Of a DNA stretch of 64,000 bases, positions 44,505-53,580 are shown piece by piece. This DNA comes from Flavobacterium sp. LC2016-13 (GTDB lineage: Bacteria; Bacteroidota; Bacteroidia; Flavobacteriales; Flavobacteriaceae): assembly GCF_009707955.1 (NCBI RefSeq), contig NZ_WMDQ01000011.1, positions 113,708 through 177,707 of the forward strand. The letters run 5' to 3'. The notes under the pieces were generated by a model. That model saw only the letters and a list, made by a program, of their open reading frames with translations. It was not told the DNA's origin and searched no databases. A program made the position numbers and the translations under genes. Each line of letters begins with the position of its first letter. Within the stretch, counting starts at the first letter, position 1.

Positions 44505-44605
44505 CTGAGTTTTGTGACAAAATCGTGACACATGGCGTTTTTGAAAAATAGAAGTAAGTCAAAATCAAGGTCTACGAAGCTTAGGTTCGAAACTGTATTA
44601 AATTA
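44505..44605 (+). repeat. Dispersed island-boundary repeat, copy 4
   Basis: Contains gagttttgtgacaaaatcgt and gacacatggcgtttttgaaa, then gaagtaagtcaaaatcaagg, and aggttcgaaactgtatta. Almost identical to copy 3 over about 90 bp; here both GTGGCA motifs have become GTGACA. The following 450 bp to 45057 hold nothing I can identify. Confidence 0.75.
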
Positions 44606-45057
44606 AGTTTTCAGCTACGAACAAAATAAAATGGATTTGAGGGTACAGGTAAAATACAACATAACTAAGTAAAATCCTAAACCGACTTTAATTTACTCAA
44701 CTCAAAGAATCAAATAATATTACAATAATCCTTCAATTTAAAAAACTAACCTTTCCATCCATCTTCCCCATCACCGGTCAAAACAATACTAAAAGCTATC
44801 TTAAAAAGAATTAGACTAATCAACTAACTAATTCTCGAAGGTCTCTCTTCTCCCTAATGATTCTTCAAAAAACCGAGAACATCAAAATTTAATTTCATAT
44901 TAATACGAAAAGTAATAAACAGCACGGCAGAAGTTTTATGAAATAAAAATTCTATTTTTGAAAATTAAAAAGCCCTAACGCCCATCAGACATACCCTACT
45001 TATTTAGGATAAATACGCTGGAAATCATTAGACAAAATCCCATTTAAGAATACTTTT

Positions 45058-45636
45058 ATGAAAAAAACATTCTGTTATGCATTCTCATTAATTGTCACTC
45101 TTTCCTGTTCAGAAAAGAAAACGCAAAAAGAAAATAGTACAATAAAAAATAGCAAACCCGATACGGTTCTTAAAACAGAAGATCAGGAATCGGAAAACAG
45201 TTCCGATTGTGTATTTGATGACAATTATAAAAAAATAACAGAAGAATGGCTTCAGGAAGTTGACATCAAAAATTATATCTGGGATTCAAAAAATAACAAA
45301 GCGACACTGCTATACCATGGCGATACTCTGACTGTATATAAAGGCGGCTGTAACCATTTTATCAGTTCAGTAGAAATTAAAACAGCTATTTATCCCGATA
45401 TGAAATCAGACAGCACTTTGATAGGAAAAATTAATGATATAGCGTGTAAATTTAAATTTGACAACTACTGTAAAAAGCTTATTGAAGGCCGGTTTAAAAA
45501 AAATGACAACGACAGTTCAGCCATTTTTCTGGAGTTTGAAGATGATGATCCAGAAGATAATTTAATCTCTGAAGGGATACAGATTTCAGAAAAAGGAAAA
45601 AGCACCATTATTACAATATCCGAGTATTACAATTGA
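45058..45636 (+). CDS. Small acidic lipoprotein of unknown function
   Basis: 192 residues with a lipoprotein signal (MKKTFCYAFSLIVTLSCSEK; lipobox TLSC, Cys17). A Lys/Glu/Ser-rich linker (about 18-48) is followed by a globular part with four Cys (CVF, GCNHF, IACKF, NYCKK), which may form disulfides in the periplasm. It ends in an acidic tail (FEDDDPEDNL). I do not recognise a family. It is not obviously in an operon with its neighbours. Confidence 0.78.
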   Translation: MKKTFCYAFSLIVTLSCSEKKTQKENSTIKNSKPDTVLKTEDQESENSSDCVFDDNYKKITEEWLQEVDIKNYIWDSKNNKATLLYHGDTLTVYKGGCNHFISSVEIKTAIYPDMKSDSTLIGKINDIACKFKFDNYCKKLIEGRFKKNDNDSSAIFLEFEDDDPEDNLISEGIQISEKGKSTIITISEYYN

Positions 45637-45717
45637 AACTATTACTTCCACAACAATAAAAACAGTCTGAAAGAAAGAATGTAAGTATGAAAGAATGCAG
45701 ACTGGGTGCCGTCTGCA

Positions 45718-46111
45718 TTAATCCGGATAAATGTAAAATCCATTTTTTCGCAGCTCCCGTCTTATTCTTCTTTTTTCCTTACGACTGACAAAAGGTTTAT
45801 AAGCCTCTAAATTTACTTCATAGTAATTTTTGTCGCTAATAGTAACTTCTTTGGATTCTAAACCTATAAAACTTACAATCAATAAAGCATCTTCATTCAT
45901 GTTCAATTCAAATTTTCCATCCATATCTGTGACCGTTCCTCTTTTCTCATTTTTCACCGTTATATTAGCACCCGGTAACGGACCGCTTTCATCCATTACA
46001 ACTCCACTGACTATTTTTATTGATTTTAGTATTATATTTTGATTCTTTCTGAGAAGAACAAGATACAAAGATGGATGAAAGATAAAATATGAGGTATAAT
46101 CTGAGTTTCAT
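45718..46111 (-). pseudogene. Lipoprotein with CarboxypepD-regulatory-like domain, frameshifted
   Basis: The C-terminal frame encodes VSGVVMDESGPLPGANITVK, GTVTDMDGKFELN and VSFIGLESKEVTI, a complete CarboxypepD_reg-like beta-sandwich of the kind that opens TonB-dependent receptors, then a basic tail (KEKRRIRRELRK). It lacks a proper start. A second frame begins with the ATG at 46111 and encodes a lipoprotein signal (MKLRLYLIFYLSSIFVSCSS). The two join if one base is removed from the run of five T at 46014-46018, giving NKIVSGVV. So a roughly 131-residue lipoprotein gene has a single-base frameshift, either real or a sequencing error. Confidence 0.75.
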
Positions 46112-47066
46112 TTACAATATATTTTTTGATTAATTCTATATTGAGTCGTAACAGTATTTCTTCTGATCTAATCATTAACAGATGAAAATAGCGCTTAAAA
46201 AAAAACTAAACTTTTGTTTTGTTAACCTTTCCTATACTTAATAGATGATCATTTAAAATAAAAGGTTGGGACCAACACTCAAAATAATTTGAGGTTAGTG
46301 TTAAAGATTAAAAACTGTGAATATTGCAATAATAAAATTTTTGATGAATCTGAAGATAACAAAAATGGCAAGCAATAATTTATTGCAGTTCTTGCGCATC
46401 TGTCACAATCAAATAAAAGAATTTAATTAATTTAAAAAATCAGTCCGTAAATTTACAGAATGATTTAAACTTAGATACCCCTTTCTAATCATCTGATTTT
46501 TATAAGCACCTATACAGCTTAAATTCCGCTTAGAGCTTTCTTTGCAGAAAAAATTGCGGTCATAATTCAAGTGGACAATGTCCATGAAACCCATTTTTGT
46601 GTACAGGAAAAAGGTTTGCTATTCCCCAGAGAGACAAAAGATATAGAGTCTAACTCTTTTTGAATATTAATTCTACATACTCTAATATCACTATCATATT
46701 ACTGCACGATATTATGCTGTACAAAGCTTTATTCTAATTTATAAGTCTGAACCACAACTAAAATTCTAATTAAATAGAAATTTTAATCCTTCTGAATCAA
46801 TTGGAATTTTGTGTTTTAAAAATCTTATTCCGTATAAAATTACTCTTATACCAAACAATCTCCGCTTGGTGTCATTTCTTTTAAGTCTATTTTATATCTG
46901 TTATAATTTAGATTCCCATCAAGCACTTTACGATGCTTATTATAAACGCGATGCTGAAAACCAGCCTTAAGGGTAAGTTAACCTAAAACTAAAGCACAAA
47001 ATCTGTCCATTCGACTTTAAATTCGACATCATTTAAAAAATAAACTAATAACCAAACCAGCTGATT
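46112..47066. other. Gene-free region between the lipoprotein remnant and the FAD oxidase
   Basis: About 950 bp with no ORF of coding character, RNA gene or repeat that I can support. The promoter of the downstream oxidase-decarboxylase pair must be here, but I could not identify it. Confidence 0.5.
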
Positions 47067-48785
47067 ATGGAAAACTACTTACACGGCTTACTTGACGAAG
47101 AGAACGACGATATTATCCAGCAATACTTAAAATACATTGACGGGGGAATTCCATGTACGGATAAACCAAAAGACGTATTAATCATTGGTGCCGGAATGGC
47201 TGGAATGGTGGCCGCAGCTATGCTAAAAGAGGCAGGACATAATGTTACGATAGTCGAGTCAAACACGCGTGTTGGCGGAAGGATTAAGACTTTCAGGAAT
47301 TCTGAAAACAAAAAATATTTTGAAGACGACAGTGTTTATGGCGAAGCTGGTGCGATGCGTATTCCAACCATACACCAGATGGTACTCAAATACATTGATA
47401 AACTCGGACTCAAAACCGAGCCTTTTTATTATAAGTCTGTCGATAAAGAACAGGCAATCGCACATCAGGCAGACCCAACTAAGCCGGAGCCGGATACTAC
47501 TAGAAATTCTCTTTTCTATGTTAACCGCAAACGTGTTGTACAAAATCAATATATTCGAAAAGATGATACGAAAGTCGATGTAAACGAACTACTAGGATTT
47601 AATCTCGAAAGCAGTGAAAACAAACGTGCTGACGAGTTAATGGCCGCTCTCATTGATCCGCTTAAAAATTTTATTGCAGAAGATCCTGAGAAAAACTGGC
47701 CTTTGCTGATCGAACGTTATGGAGAATATTCGATGCGTCGTTTCTTAAAGGAAAATTCAAAGTATTCAGAGAATGCCATAGAAATGATTGGAGTTATGCA
47801 AAATCTGGAATCCAGAATGGCCTATGATTTTATCCAGAGTTTTATTGAGCAAAATATCATCAAGGATTCTACCACTTTTATGGAAATTGTTGGCGGAAGC
47901 GACTTGCTGCCAAATGCATTCTTTAAAGCTTATAATCTCGAAGAAAACACCTATTTTGATTGCAGAATGACAAAAATGAAACTCGTTAACAACAAGGTAA
48001 AAATAGAAGTTGATATTGAAGTTCAACGTGACTTTCAGTTTTATGAAGACGCAGGATTCAAAGCTTTAAAAACACCTGTTAGTGATCTGGAATTTGATGA
48101 AATAATTGTCACCATACCATTTTCTGCATTAAGACATGTGTACGTAACACCTCAATTCGATCAGCAAAAACGAAAAGCAATCCGAGAATTGCACTATGAT
48201 TCTGCTACTAAAATATTATTGGAATTTCGTGAAAAATGGTGGCAGGAAGCACCTTATAATATTGTTGGTGGTGGTACTATTACTGATTTTTCAAACCGTT
48301 TTACCTATTATCCAAGCAATGATTTAGGAAGTAAAGGCCATGGTGTTGTGCTGGCATCTTATTGCTGGTCTGACGAAGCAAGCCGCTGGGATTCTATGGA
48401 TGATGACGACAGGTATTTTTATGCACTTAAAAATCTTGCCATCATGCACTCTGATGACGAAAAGGAACAGCAGCGTATTATAGACCTTGCCGTAATTACC
48501 TCGAGCATAAAGGACTATAAAAAGAAAGGCGGAAGATTAATCGGTGCGGCAACACAAAGCTGGATGCGCGACCCGTATGCTTATGGTGAAGCGGCAATAT
48601 TTAATCCCGGACAGTTACAATTATTACAGCAACATATCATATCAACCGAATGGGAAGGAAAAGCACATTTTGCCGGAGAGCATACTTCCCTGAAACATGC
48701 CTGGATTGAAGGCGCAATTGAGTCCGGAATTCGTACTGCACTCGAAGTCAACAAAAATACTGGTAACCTGAATAATCCAATTTAA
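47067..48785 (+). CDS. FAD-dependent L-amino-acid oxidase-like protein
   Basis: 572 residues. The FAD motif VLIIGAGMAGMVAAAMLKEA (residues about 37-56) is followed by the flavin-contact block VESNTRVGGRIKTF and then GEAGAMRIPTIHQMV, the Gly-Ala-Met-Arg-Ile-Pro signature of L-amino-acid oxidases. The C-terminal block is AHFAGEHTSLKHAWIEGAIE. No signal peptide is seen. The stop codon is one base from the ATG of a ThDP decarboxylase, so the two are tightly coupled. Together they should convert an amino acid to the 2-oxo acid and then an aldehyde, probably aromatic or branched. Confidence 0.88.
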   Translation: MENYLHGLLDEENDDIIQQYLKYIDGGIPCTDKPKDVLIIGAGMAGMVAAAMLKEAGHNVTIVESNTRVGGRIKTFRNSENKKYFEDDSVYGEAGAMRIPTIHQMVLKYIDKLGLKTEPFYYKSVDKEQAIAHQADPTKPEPDTTRNSLFYVNRKRVVQNQYIRKDDTKVDVNELLGFNLESSENKRADELMAALIDPLKNFIAEDPEKNWPLLIERYGEYSMRRFLKENSKYSENAIEMIGVMQNLESRMAYDFIQSFIEQNIIKDSTTFMEIVGGSDLLPNAFFKAYNLEENTYFDCRMTKMKLVNNKVKIEVDIEVQRDFQFYEDAGFKALKTPVSDLEFDEIIVTIPFSALRHVYVTPQFDQQKRKAIRELHYDSATKILLEFREKWWQEAPYNIVGGGTITDFSNRFTYYPSNDLGSKGHGVVLASYCWSDEASRWDSMDDDDRYFYALKNLAIMHSDDEKEQQRIIDLAVITSSIKDYKKKGGRLIGAATQSWMRDPYAYGEAAIFNPGQLQLLQQHIISTEWEGKAHFAGEHTSLKHAWIEGAIESGIRTALEVNKNTGNLNNPI

Positions 48786-48786
48786 G

Positions 48787-50547
48787 ATGTCACAGAAAAA
48801 AATCTCCGTTGCAAAATACTTGCAAATACGTCTGGAACAATTAGGACTTACCCATTTATTTGGAATTGCTGGCAATTATACCGCGCCATTTTTGAATACT
48901 ATTCAAGAAGACAAAAATGCAAAAATTAAAATCGTTAACGACACGAATGAAATAAACGCCGGACATTGTACTGATGCTTACGCACGTCAAAACGGTTTCG
49001 CTGCAGTGGCAGTAACTTATGGCGTGGGAGCATTTACGCTGCTCAATTCGGTTGCGGGTTCTTATGTAGAACACTGTCCCGTGCTTGTCATTAATGGAGC
49101 TCCGACCAATAAAGATCAGCAAAGAAGCCTAGTTCAGGGCATGCTGGCATCACACATGACAGGTGATATGTACAGTAATATTAATGTATTTCGAAATGTT
49201 ACCGTTGCAGCAGAACAAGTTACAGGTTCATCAGATGCTCCTTATAAAATTGATTCAGTTTTAAATGCGTGTATTTTATATGGAAGACCGGTTTATCTTG
49301 AAGTTTTTGAAGATGTGTGGCGAATGGAATGTAATCCGCCTGACGCTCCATTAGTAGAAAGAGAATCCTCTAAATGTCAATCAAGTGCACGCATAGCTGC
49401 TAAAAGAGTAGCTGCATTGGCAAAAGGAAAAGAAATTATTTTCTGGGGCGGTATTGAAATCCAGCGTTATGGTATTCAAAAGGAATTCCTTGATCTGATC
49501 GAAACTACCGATACTGAATTTGTGACTTCTATACTTGGGAAATCAATCGTATCAGAAAACCATCCTAAGTTCAAAGGTGTTTTTAATGGCAAGGCATCGC
49601 CAATAGATGTCTATGACCAATTCAAAGACGCCGGGCTAAAAATTGGTCTTGGTGTATGGACCACCGGCAAAAATCTTGGTGGTTTTGATGTCTGGCAAGA
49701 AAATACTGTACTTGCCAATCACAGTGGTGTAAGGATTGGTGCATCTTATGTGGCCAATGTATCGCTAAGGGATTTTATTATATTTCTGAAAGAAGAACTT
49801 ACCAAAGTTAATTTCAGTGCTTACGAAATGTATGATGAAGAGAAGCTGCCTGAATCATTTTTCTTAGCTGATAACACAATGCTTAAAAAAGGGAAACCGG
49901 AGCTTACTTATGATTCATTTTTCAACCGAATCAATAGTTTTATAGATGAGAGACATATCGTCGTTGCCGATGCGGGGTTTCCTTTATTGGGCGCTCAGGG
50001 TATTCGTATTGCAGAACCTAACGGATTCGTAGCACAGGCATCATGGCTTTCGATAGGTTATTCTGTTCCTGCGGCAACCGGAATAAAATGTGCCAGACCT
50101 GATAAAAGAGCGGTAGTATTTGTTGGAGACGGTGCTTTTCAGGAAACTTGTCAGGCCATATCTACACAGAATAAACTGAAACACGACACTATTGTTTTTG
50201 TTTTGGATAATGGTATTTATGGTATTGAACAAATGCTTGTTAATCCAAACCCGTTTCGTGGTGCAAAAAAGGTAGAATACAGCATTCCCGATTTAAACAG
50301 CGTTTATGATTACAACGAAATGCACCGTTGGAAATATGCGAAACTCGTTGACGTATTTGGAGGCAAAGGTTTTGAAGTCAGTAGTCTCGACGAACTCGAA
50401 GAGGTTTTGAAACAACTTGACAACATTAAGGAAAATACCATTGTACATGTAAACATACCTAAGACGTCTATTCCGGAAGCAATTGCTTATAAGACAAAGG
50501 AACCTGGAGAGGATGAATTTCTGGATAAAGACTGGAGTCTATGTTAG
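48787..50547 (+). CDS. ThDP-dependent 2-oxo acid decarboxylase
   Basis: 586 residues. The catalytic Glu lies in VNDTNEINAGHCTDAYAR of the N-terminal domain. The ThDP motif in the C-terminal domain begins at VGDGAFQETCQA and ends at LDNGIYGIEQML. It has the plan of indolepyruvate/phenylpyruvate/pyruvate decarboxylases and of the paralogue at 32636. It is translated right after the FAD oxidase (1-bp spacer) and followed by a terminator, so the operon has just these two genes. It lacks the ferritin-like, MNIO and lectin genes of the other locus. Confidence 0.9.
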   Translation: MSQKKISVAKYLQIRLEQLGLTHLFGIAGNYTAPFLNTIQEDKNAKIKIVNDTNEINAGHCTDAYARQNGFAAVAVTYGVGAFTLLNSVAGSYVEHCPVLVINGAPTNKDQQRSLVQGMLASHMTGDMYSNINVFRNVTVAAEQVTGSSDAPYKIDSVLNACILYGRPVYLEVFEDVWRMECNPPDAPLVERESSKCQSSARIAAKRVAALAKGKEIIFWGGIEIQRYGIQKEFLDLIETTDTEFVTSILGKSIVSENHPKFKGVFNGKASPIDVYDQFKDAGLKIGLGVWTTGKNLGGFDVWQENTVLANHSGVRIGASYVANVSLRDFIIFLKEELTKVNFSAYEMYDEEKLPESFFLADNTMLKKGKPELTYDSFFNRINSFIDERHIVVADAGFPLLGAQGIRIAEPNGFVAQASWLSIGYSVPAATGIKCARPDKRAVVFVGDGAFQETCQAISTQNKLKHDTIVFVLDNGIYGIEQMLVNPNPFRGAKKVEYSIPDLNSVYDYNEMHRWKYAKLVDVFGGKGFEVSSLDELEEVLKQLDNIKENTIVHVNIPKTSIPEAIAYKTKEPGEDEFLDKDWSLC

Positions 50548-50591
50548 GTTTAAAATGGAGTAATTTTTGAAACATTTCGTCAGAATAAACT

Positions 50592-50634
50592 AAAAAAAGC
50601 CATCTCAGTTTTCATTACTAAGATGGCTTTTAAA
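50592..50634 (+). terminator. Rho-independent terminator between convergent operons
   Basis: Stem aaagccatct/agatggcttt, loop of about 13 nt, T-rich on one side and A-rich on the other, so it may work in both directions. Confidence 0.7.
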
Positions 50635-50701
50635 ATTTTAGTATTTATTTAAAAAGTGAAGAGATAACTTCTTAAAAATCAATTAATACTAAATGAAATT
50701 T

Positions 50702-52453
50702 CTATGCTATCGTATATTTTTTTTCTGTAATAGTATTGGTAGTTTCAGTTGTTACATTGTCTACAAATCGCCATTCAGCTTCAGAACCAGATAATGTAAA
50801 TTTAAGATATGTATATCCTCGTTTATACAAATTTGCATATTCTAAATCATCTATCAGTACTGTAAATGCTTGTGCCAATTCTATCGCTTTTGAAGGGTCT
50901 GCGGTAATACCAAGATAAGCTTCCAATCCTGGTGATGAAACAGAACTGCACGCTATTTCAGTTCCTATATAATTTCCCTGCATATCGGTAAGTTTACCCA
51001 GCCATGCATTATGAGTATCTCCGGCTAAAACCACAACATTTTTCCCGGAAAGCATTGCATACAATTGTTCTCTTTCTGCAAAATAACCATCCCAGGCATC
51101 CAGATTATATGGCAAAGTCGTCGTAACTCTTGCAATTTCCTGTGCAGTTAAAGAAGGATCACTTTGTTTATATCTCATTTTAATAACAACAAGTGCAGAG
51201 ATTGTATTAATAAGAGCCTGCATGGTCGCAGGTTGTGCACTTCCTAATTGATCTACTTCTGCTAAAATTTGATTTAAAAGCAAAAGCAGCTCAGCAGGAA
51301 TCAGCATTTTTGTCATCAGGATCTGCTGGCCTAATACTTTCCATTTAGCAGTATCTGCATTGATCTGTGATCCCAGCCATGTCATTTGTTCGCTTCCAAT
51401 TAATTTTCTGCTTGTGCTTAACAAATCTGTTCTAAATTTTGTCTGATCAAAATTTCCACCATTATCAATATAATCAGAATAACTCATCTGCTTATCTCTT
51501 GCTATAACTCTTGTATCCATCATGTAAAGCGAAAGAATATTACCAAAATTAAAACTTCTGTAAATTCTAAGATCTTTTCCTGTTTTAAGAGGAATATATT
51601 CGCTGTAGGCTTGAAAAGCAGCCATTTTTCTCATCTGAAAATCTCCTTCAGATGGCTGATGGTTTTCTGCACCGGATTTATAGGCATCGTTAGCAAACTC
51701 ATGGTCATCCCAGACACATATAAAAGGTTTTTTTTGATGAAGAAGCTGAAGATTTTTATCTCCTCTATATTGCCTGTATCTTTCTCTATAATCGCTGAGG
51801 CTTGTAATCTCTTTAGCTGGTTTATGTTCTCTGCCCAACGGGTTGGTAAATGGATTTGTTCCATACTGTCCAGGCGCATATTCGTAAATATAATCTCCAA
51901 GATGAACCACTACATCGGCATCCGAAGAAGCGATCGCTCCATACACATTGAAGAGTCCTGCCGGAAAATTAGAACAGGAAACAACAGCCATTTTTACATC
52001 ATTTACAATATCTGATTTAGATGGCAGCGTACGTGTTTCTCCTGTAACAGTTACTTGTTTTGTTTTGGCATTATAAAATCTATAGTAATATTTTGTATTG
52101 GAAGAAATATTCTGAACATCTACCGCTATTGTAAAATCATTTGTAGAAGATGCTGCAGCCTGACCTTTTCTTATTACTTCAGAAAATGCGGCATCCTTAC
52201 TTAGCTCCCAGGTAATTTCAGCATCTGAACCTGCTGAATATCTTGTCCAGAGAATCACTCCGGTTTCAGTAGGGTCAAAACTGGCTACTCCTGTCTCAAA
52301 CCCTTCATTTTTCATTCCATCTGGAGCACCGCTGTTATCCGTTTTATCATCGTCACTGCAACTTTCAATAAGTGGAGCGATGAAAACTCCTCCGGCAACC
52401 AATAAAGAATTTCTAAGAAACCTTCTTCTGCTTAAATCATTGTTATTTTCCAT
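50702..52453 (-). CDS. PhoD-like alkaline phosphatase/phosphodiesterase, Tat-exported
   Basis: 583 residues. The N-terminus has a twin-arginine signal (LSRRRFLRNSLLVAGGVF), followed by IESCSDDD, which may be a lipidation Cys. A beta-sandwich domain (about 45-150) precedes the metallophosphatase domain with HLGDYIYEY, CVWDDHEFANDAYKSG and VVLAGDTHNAWLG as metal-site motifs. Family members use Fe and Ca to cleave phosphomonoesters and diesters outside the cytoplasm. It is transcribed alone. No Pho-box can be claimed in this phylum. Confidence 0.92.
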   Translation of the reverse strand: MENNNDLSRRRFLRNSLLVAGGVFIAPLIESCSDDDKTDNSGAPDGMKNEGFETGVASFDPTETGVILWTRYSAGSDAEITWELSKDAAFSEVIRKGQAAASSTNDFTIAVDVQNISSNTKYYYRFYNAKTKQVTVTGETRTLPSKSDIVNDVKMAVVSCSNFPAGLFNVYGAIASSDADVVVHLGDYIYEYAPGQYGTNPFTNPLGREHKPAKEITSLSDYRERYRQYRGDKNLQLLHQKKPFICVWDDHEFANDAYKSGAENHQPSEGDFQMRKMAAFQAYSEYIPLKTGKDLRIYRSFNFGNILSLYMMDTRVIARDKQMSYSDYIDNGGNFDQTKFRTDLLSTSRKLIGSEQMTWLGSQINADTAKWKVLGQQILMTKMLIPAELLLLLNQILAEVDQLGSAQPATMQALINTISALVVIKMRYKQSDPSLTAQEIARVTTTLPYNLDAWDGYFAEREQLYAMLSGKNVVVLAGDTHNAWLGKLTDMQGNYIGTEIACSSVSSPGLEAYLGITADPSKAIELAQAFTVLIDDLEYANLYKRGYTYLKFTLSGSEAEWRFVDNVTTETTNTITEKKYTIA

Positions 52454-52618
52454 AAAAAAATTTTTATATCAAAAAAACAATTTAATATTACAACTCAAGT
52501 TATGGCATTTTTAACATTACCTTTCATTAATATTAACAATCCATTTACTATAATAAATTATCAATCTTTTTAATAAATAGAATTTTCATATGCAATTTGA
52601 ATGGAGTAGATATCTTTT

Positions 52619-52650
52619 CTGCCACAAAAAACTAAGGCGGTATTTTCGAA
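52619..52650 (+). repeat. Fragment of the dispersed island-boundary repeat
   Basis: The sequence gccacaaaaaactaaggcgg matches the left arm of copy 1 (ccacaaaaaattaaggcgg at 10357) but the rest of the element is lost. It is the only recognisable item besides the palindrome in the 400-bp gap 52454-52851. Confidence 0.45.
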
Positions 52651-52738
52651 AAAGGTGACTTTTACAATAATGACTTGACTGAGAATTCTGAAAGATTAAT
52701 TCCGTGAGCATTTAGATTTGAATATTTACTATATTTAA

Positions 52739-52762
52739 ATGGCGAATGCATGCATTCGCCAT
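52739..52762. other. Perfect 24-bp palindrome
   Basis: atggcgaatgca followed directly by its exact reverse complement, with no loop. GC content is higher than the flanks. It has no T-run, so it is not an ordinary terminator; it could be a dimeric-protein binding site or cruciform-prone remnant. Confidence 0.85.
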
Positions 52763-52851
52763 AATTGATCATGCAGATATTGAAGTGCTGCTTAATCACT
52801 AATTTTATCTTGTTATACTTTAGCTTAATTTATAAATTCAGTTTACTTTTC

Positions 52852-53421
52852 TTAATCAAGAGAGATATTTGTGTCATCATTCTCAGAATTAAAGCGATCC
52901 AGAAAACTGAGATATAACGGAACACTCCTTTCAATCCATTCTTTTGAAGGTTCAAATGTCATTCCATAGTAAGCAAAAAATGGTTTGTAATCGGCTTTTA
53001 TATAATCAAATAACGCTTCAAACGGACGGGTTAATTCTTCAAGAGTATATTTGAAAACTGTTCCATGCTGCAAATGTTCTTCCTTCAAGCCTAATGAAAT
53101 AGACAGTGCCACTTTCTTTCCTGTAAATTTAAAGCCGCTTGCACTGCCATATGCCCAGCCGCGCGTAAGAACTTCGTCAAGCCATTTCTTTAATAATGCA
53201 GGCGAATGATACCAATAGTAAGGGAATTGGAAAATAATGTGATCATGTTCTTCAACCAATTTTTGCTCTGCTGCTATATCAAACTGCTGATTGGGATAAA
53301 CTTCATGTAATTGGTGAATATGAAACTTTTCAGGAAATTTTTCTAATTCGTTAAGCCATCTTTTGTTTATCACTGAGTTATTTATATCAGGATGTGTTAT
53401 AATAATCAATGTTTTTTTCAT
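52852..53421 (-). CDS. NAD(P)H quinone oxidoreductase-like flavoprotein (flavodoxin fold)
   Basis: 189 residues. A flavodoxin-2-type start (TLIIITHPDINNSVINKRW) contains the FMN phosphate loop, FQFPYYWYHSPALLKKWLD is the hallmark of the MdaB/KefF/NQO family, and VLTRGWAYG follows. It is likely a cytoplasmic FMN or FAD reductase of quinones or electrophiles. It is transcribed alone. Its promoter carries a direct-repeat operator of the AraC type with GAACTTTT-like half-sites, linking it to the DsbA-like gene at 54330. Confidence 0.88.
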   Translation of the reverse strand: MKKTLIIITHPDINNSVINKRWLNELEKFPEKFHIHQLHEVYPNQQFDIAAEQKLVEEHDHIIFQFPYYWYHSPALLKKWLDEVLTRGWAYGSASGFKFTGKKVALSISLGLKEEHLQHGTVFKYTLEELTRPFEALFDYIKADYKPFFAYYGMTFEPSKEWIERSVPLYLSFLDRFNSENDDTNISLD

Positions 53422-53469
53422 TTTAAATTGAAATAATGTAATTAATAAATATTTTGTGTTTTTCTAAGC

Positions 53470-53534
53470 CAAAATTAGCTGGATATTACAGCTGCTTATT
53501 TCATCAGAGGCTCAAAAACTATCACGAAAAGTTC
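53470..53534 (-). promoter_or_regulatory. AraC-type operator and -7 box of the quinone reductase gene
   Basis: On the minus strand, gaacttttcg begins at 53534 and gagcctctga at 53513 (21-bp period). A perfect TAnnTTTG box (taattttg) begins at 53477, 36 bp from the second half-site, the same geometry as at 38934, 42610 and 55119. Confidence 0.55.
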
Positions 53535-53580
53535 AATCACATTGTAGAAATTTTAAAATAATTACAGGAATAAGTAACGA

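Noticed and set aside
47075..50232. ORFs of 60-104 codons within the FAD oxidase and decarboxylase genes
   Set aside because: All are antisense or out-of-frame to two full-length enzymes with complete cofactor motifs.
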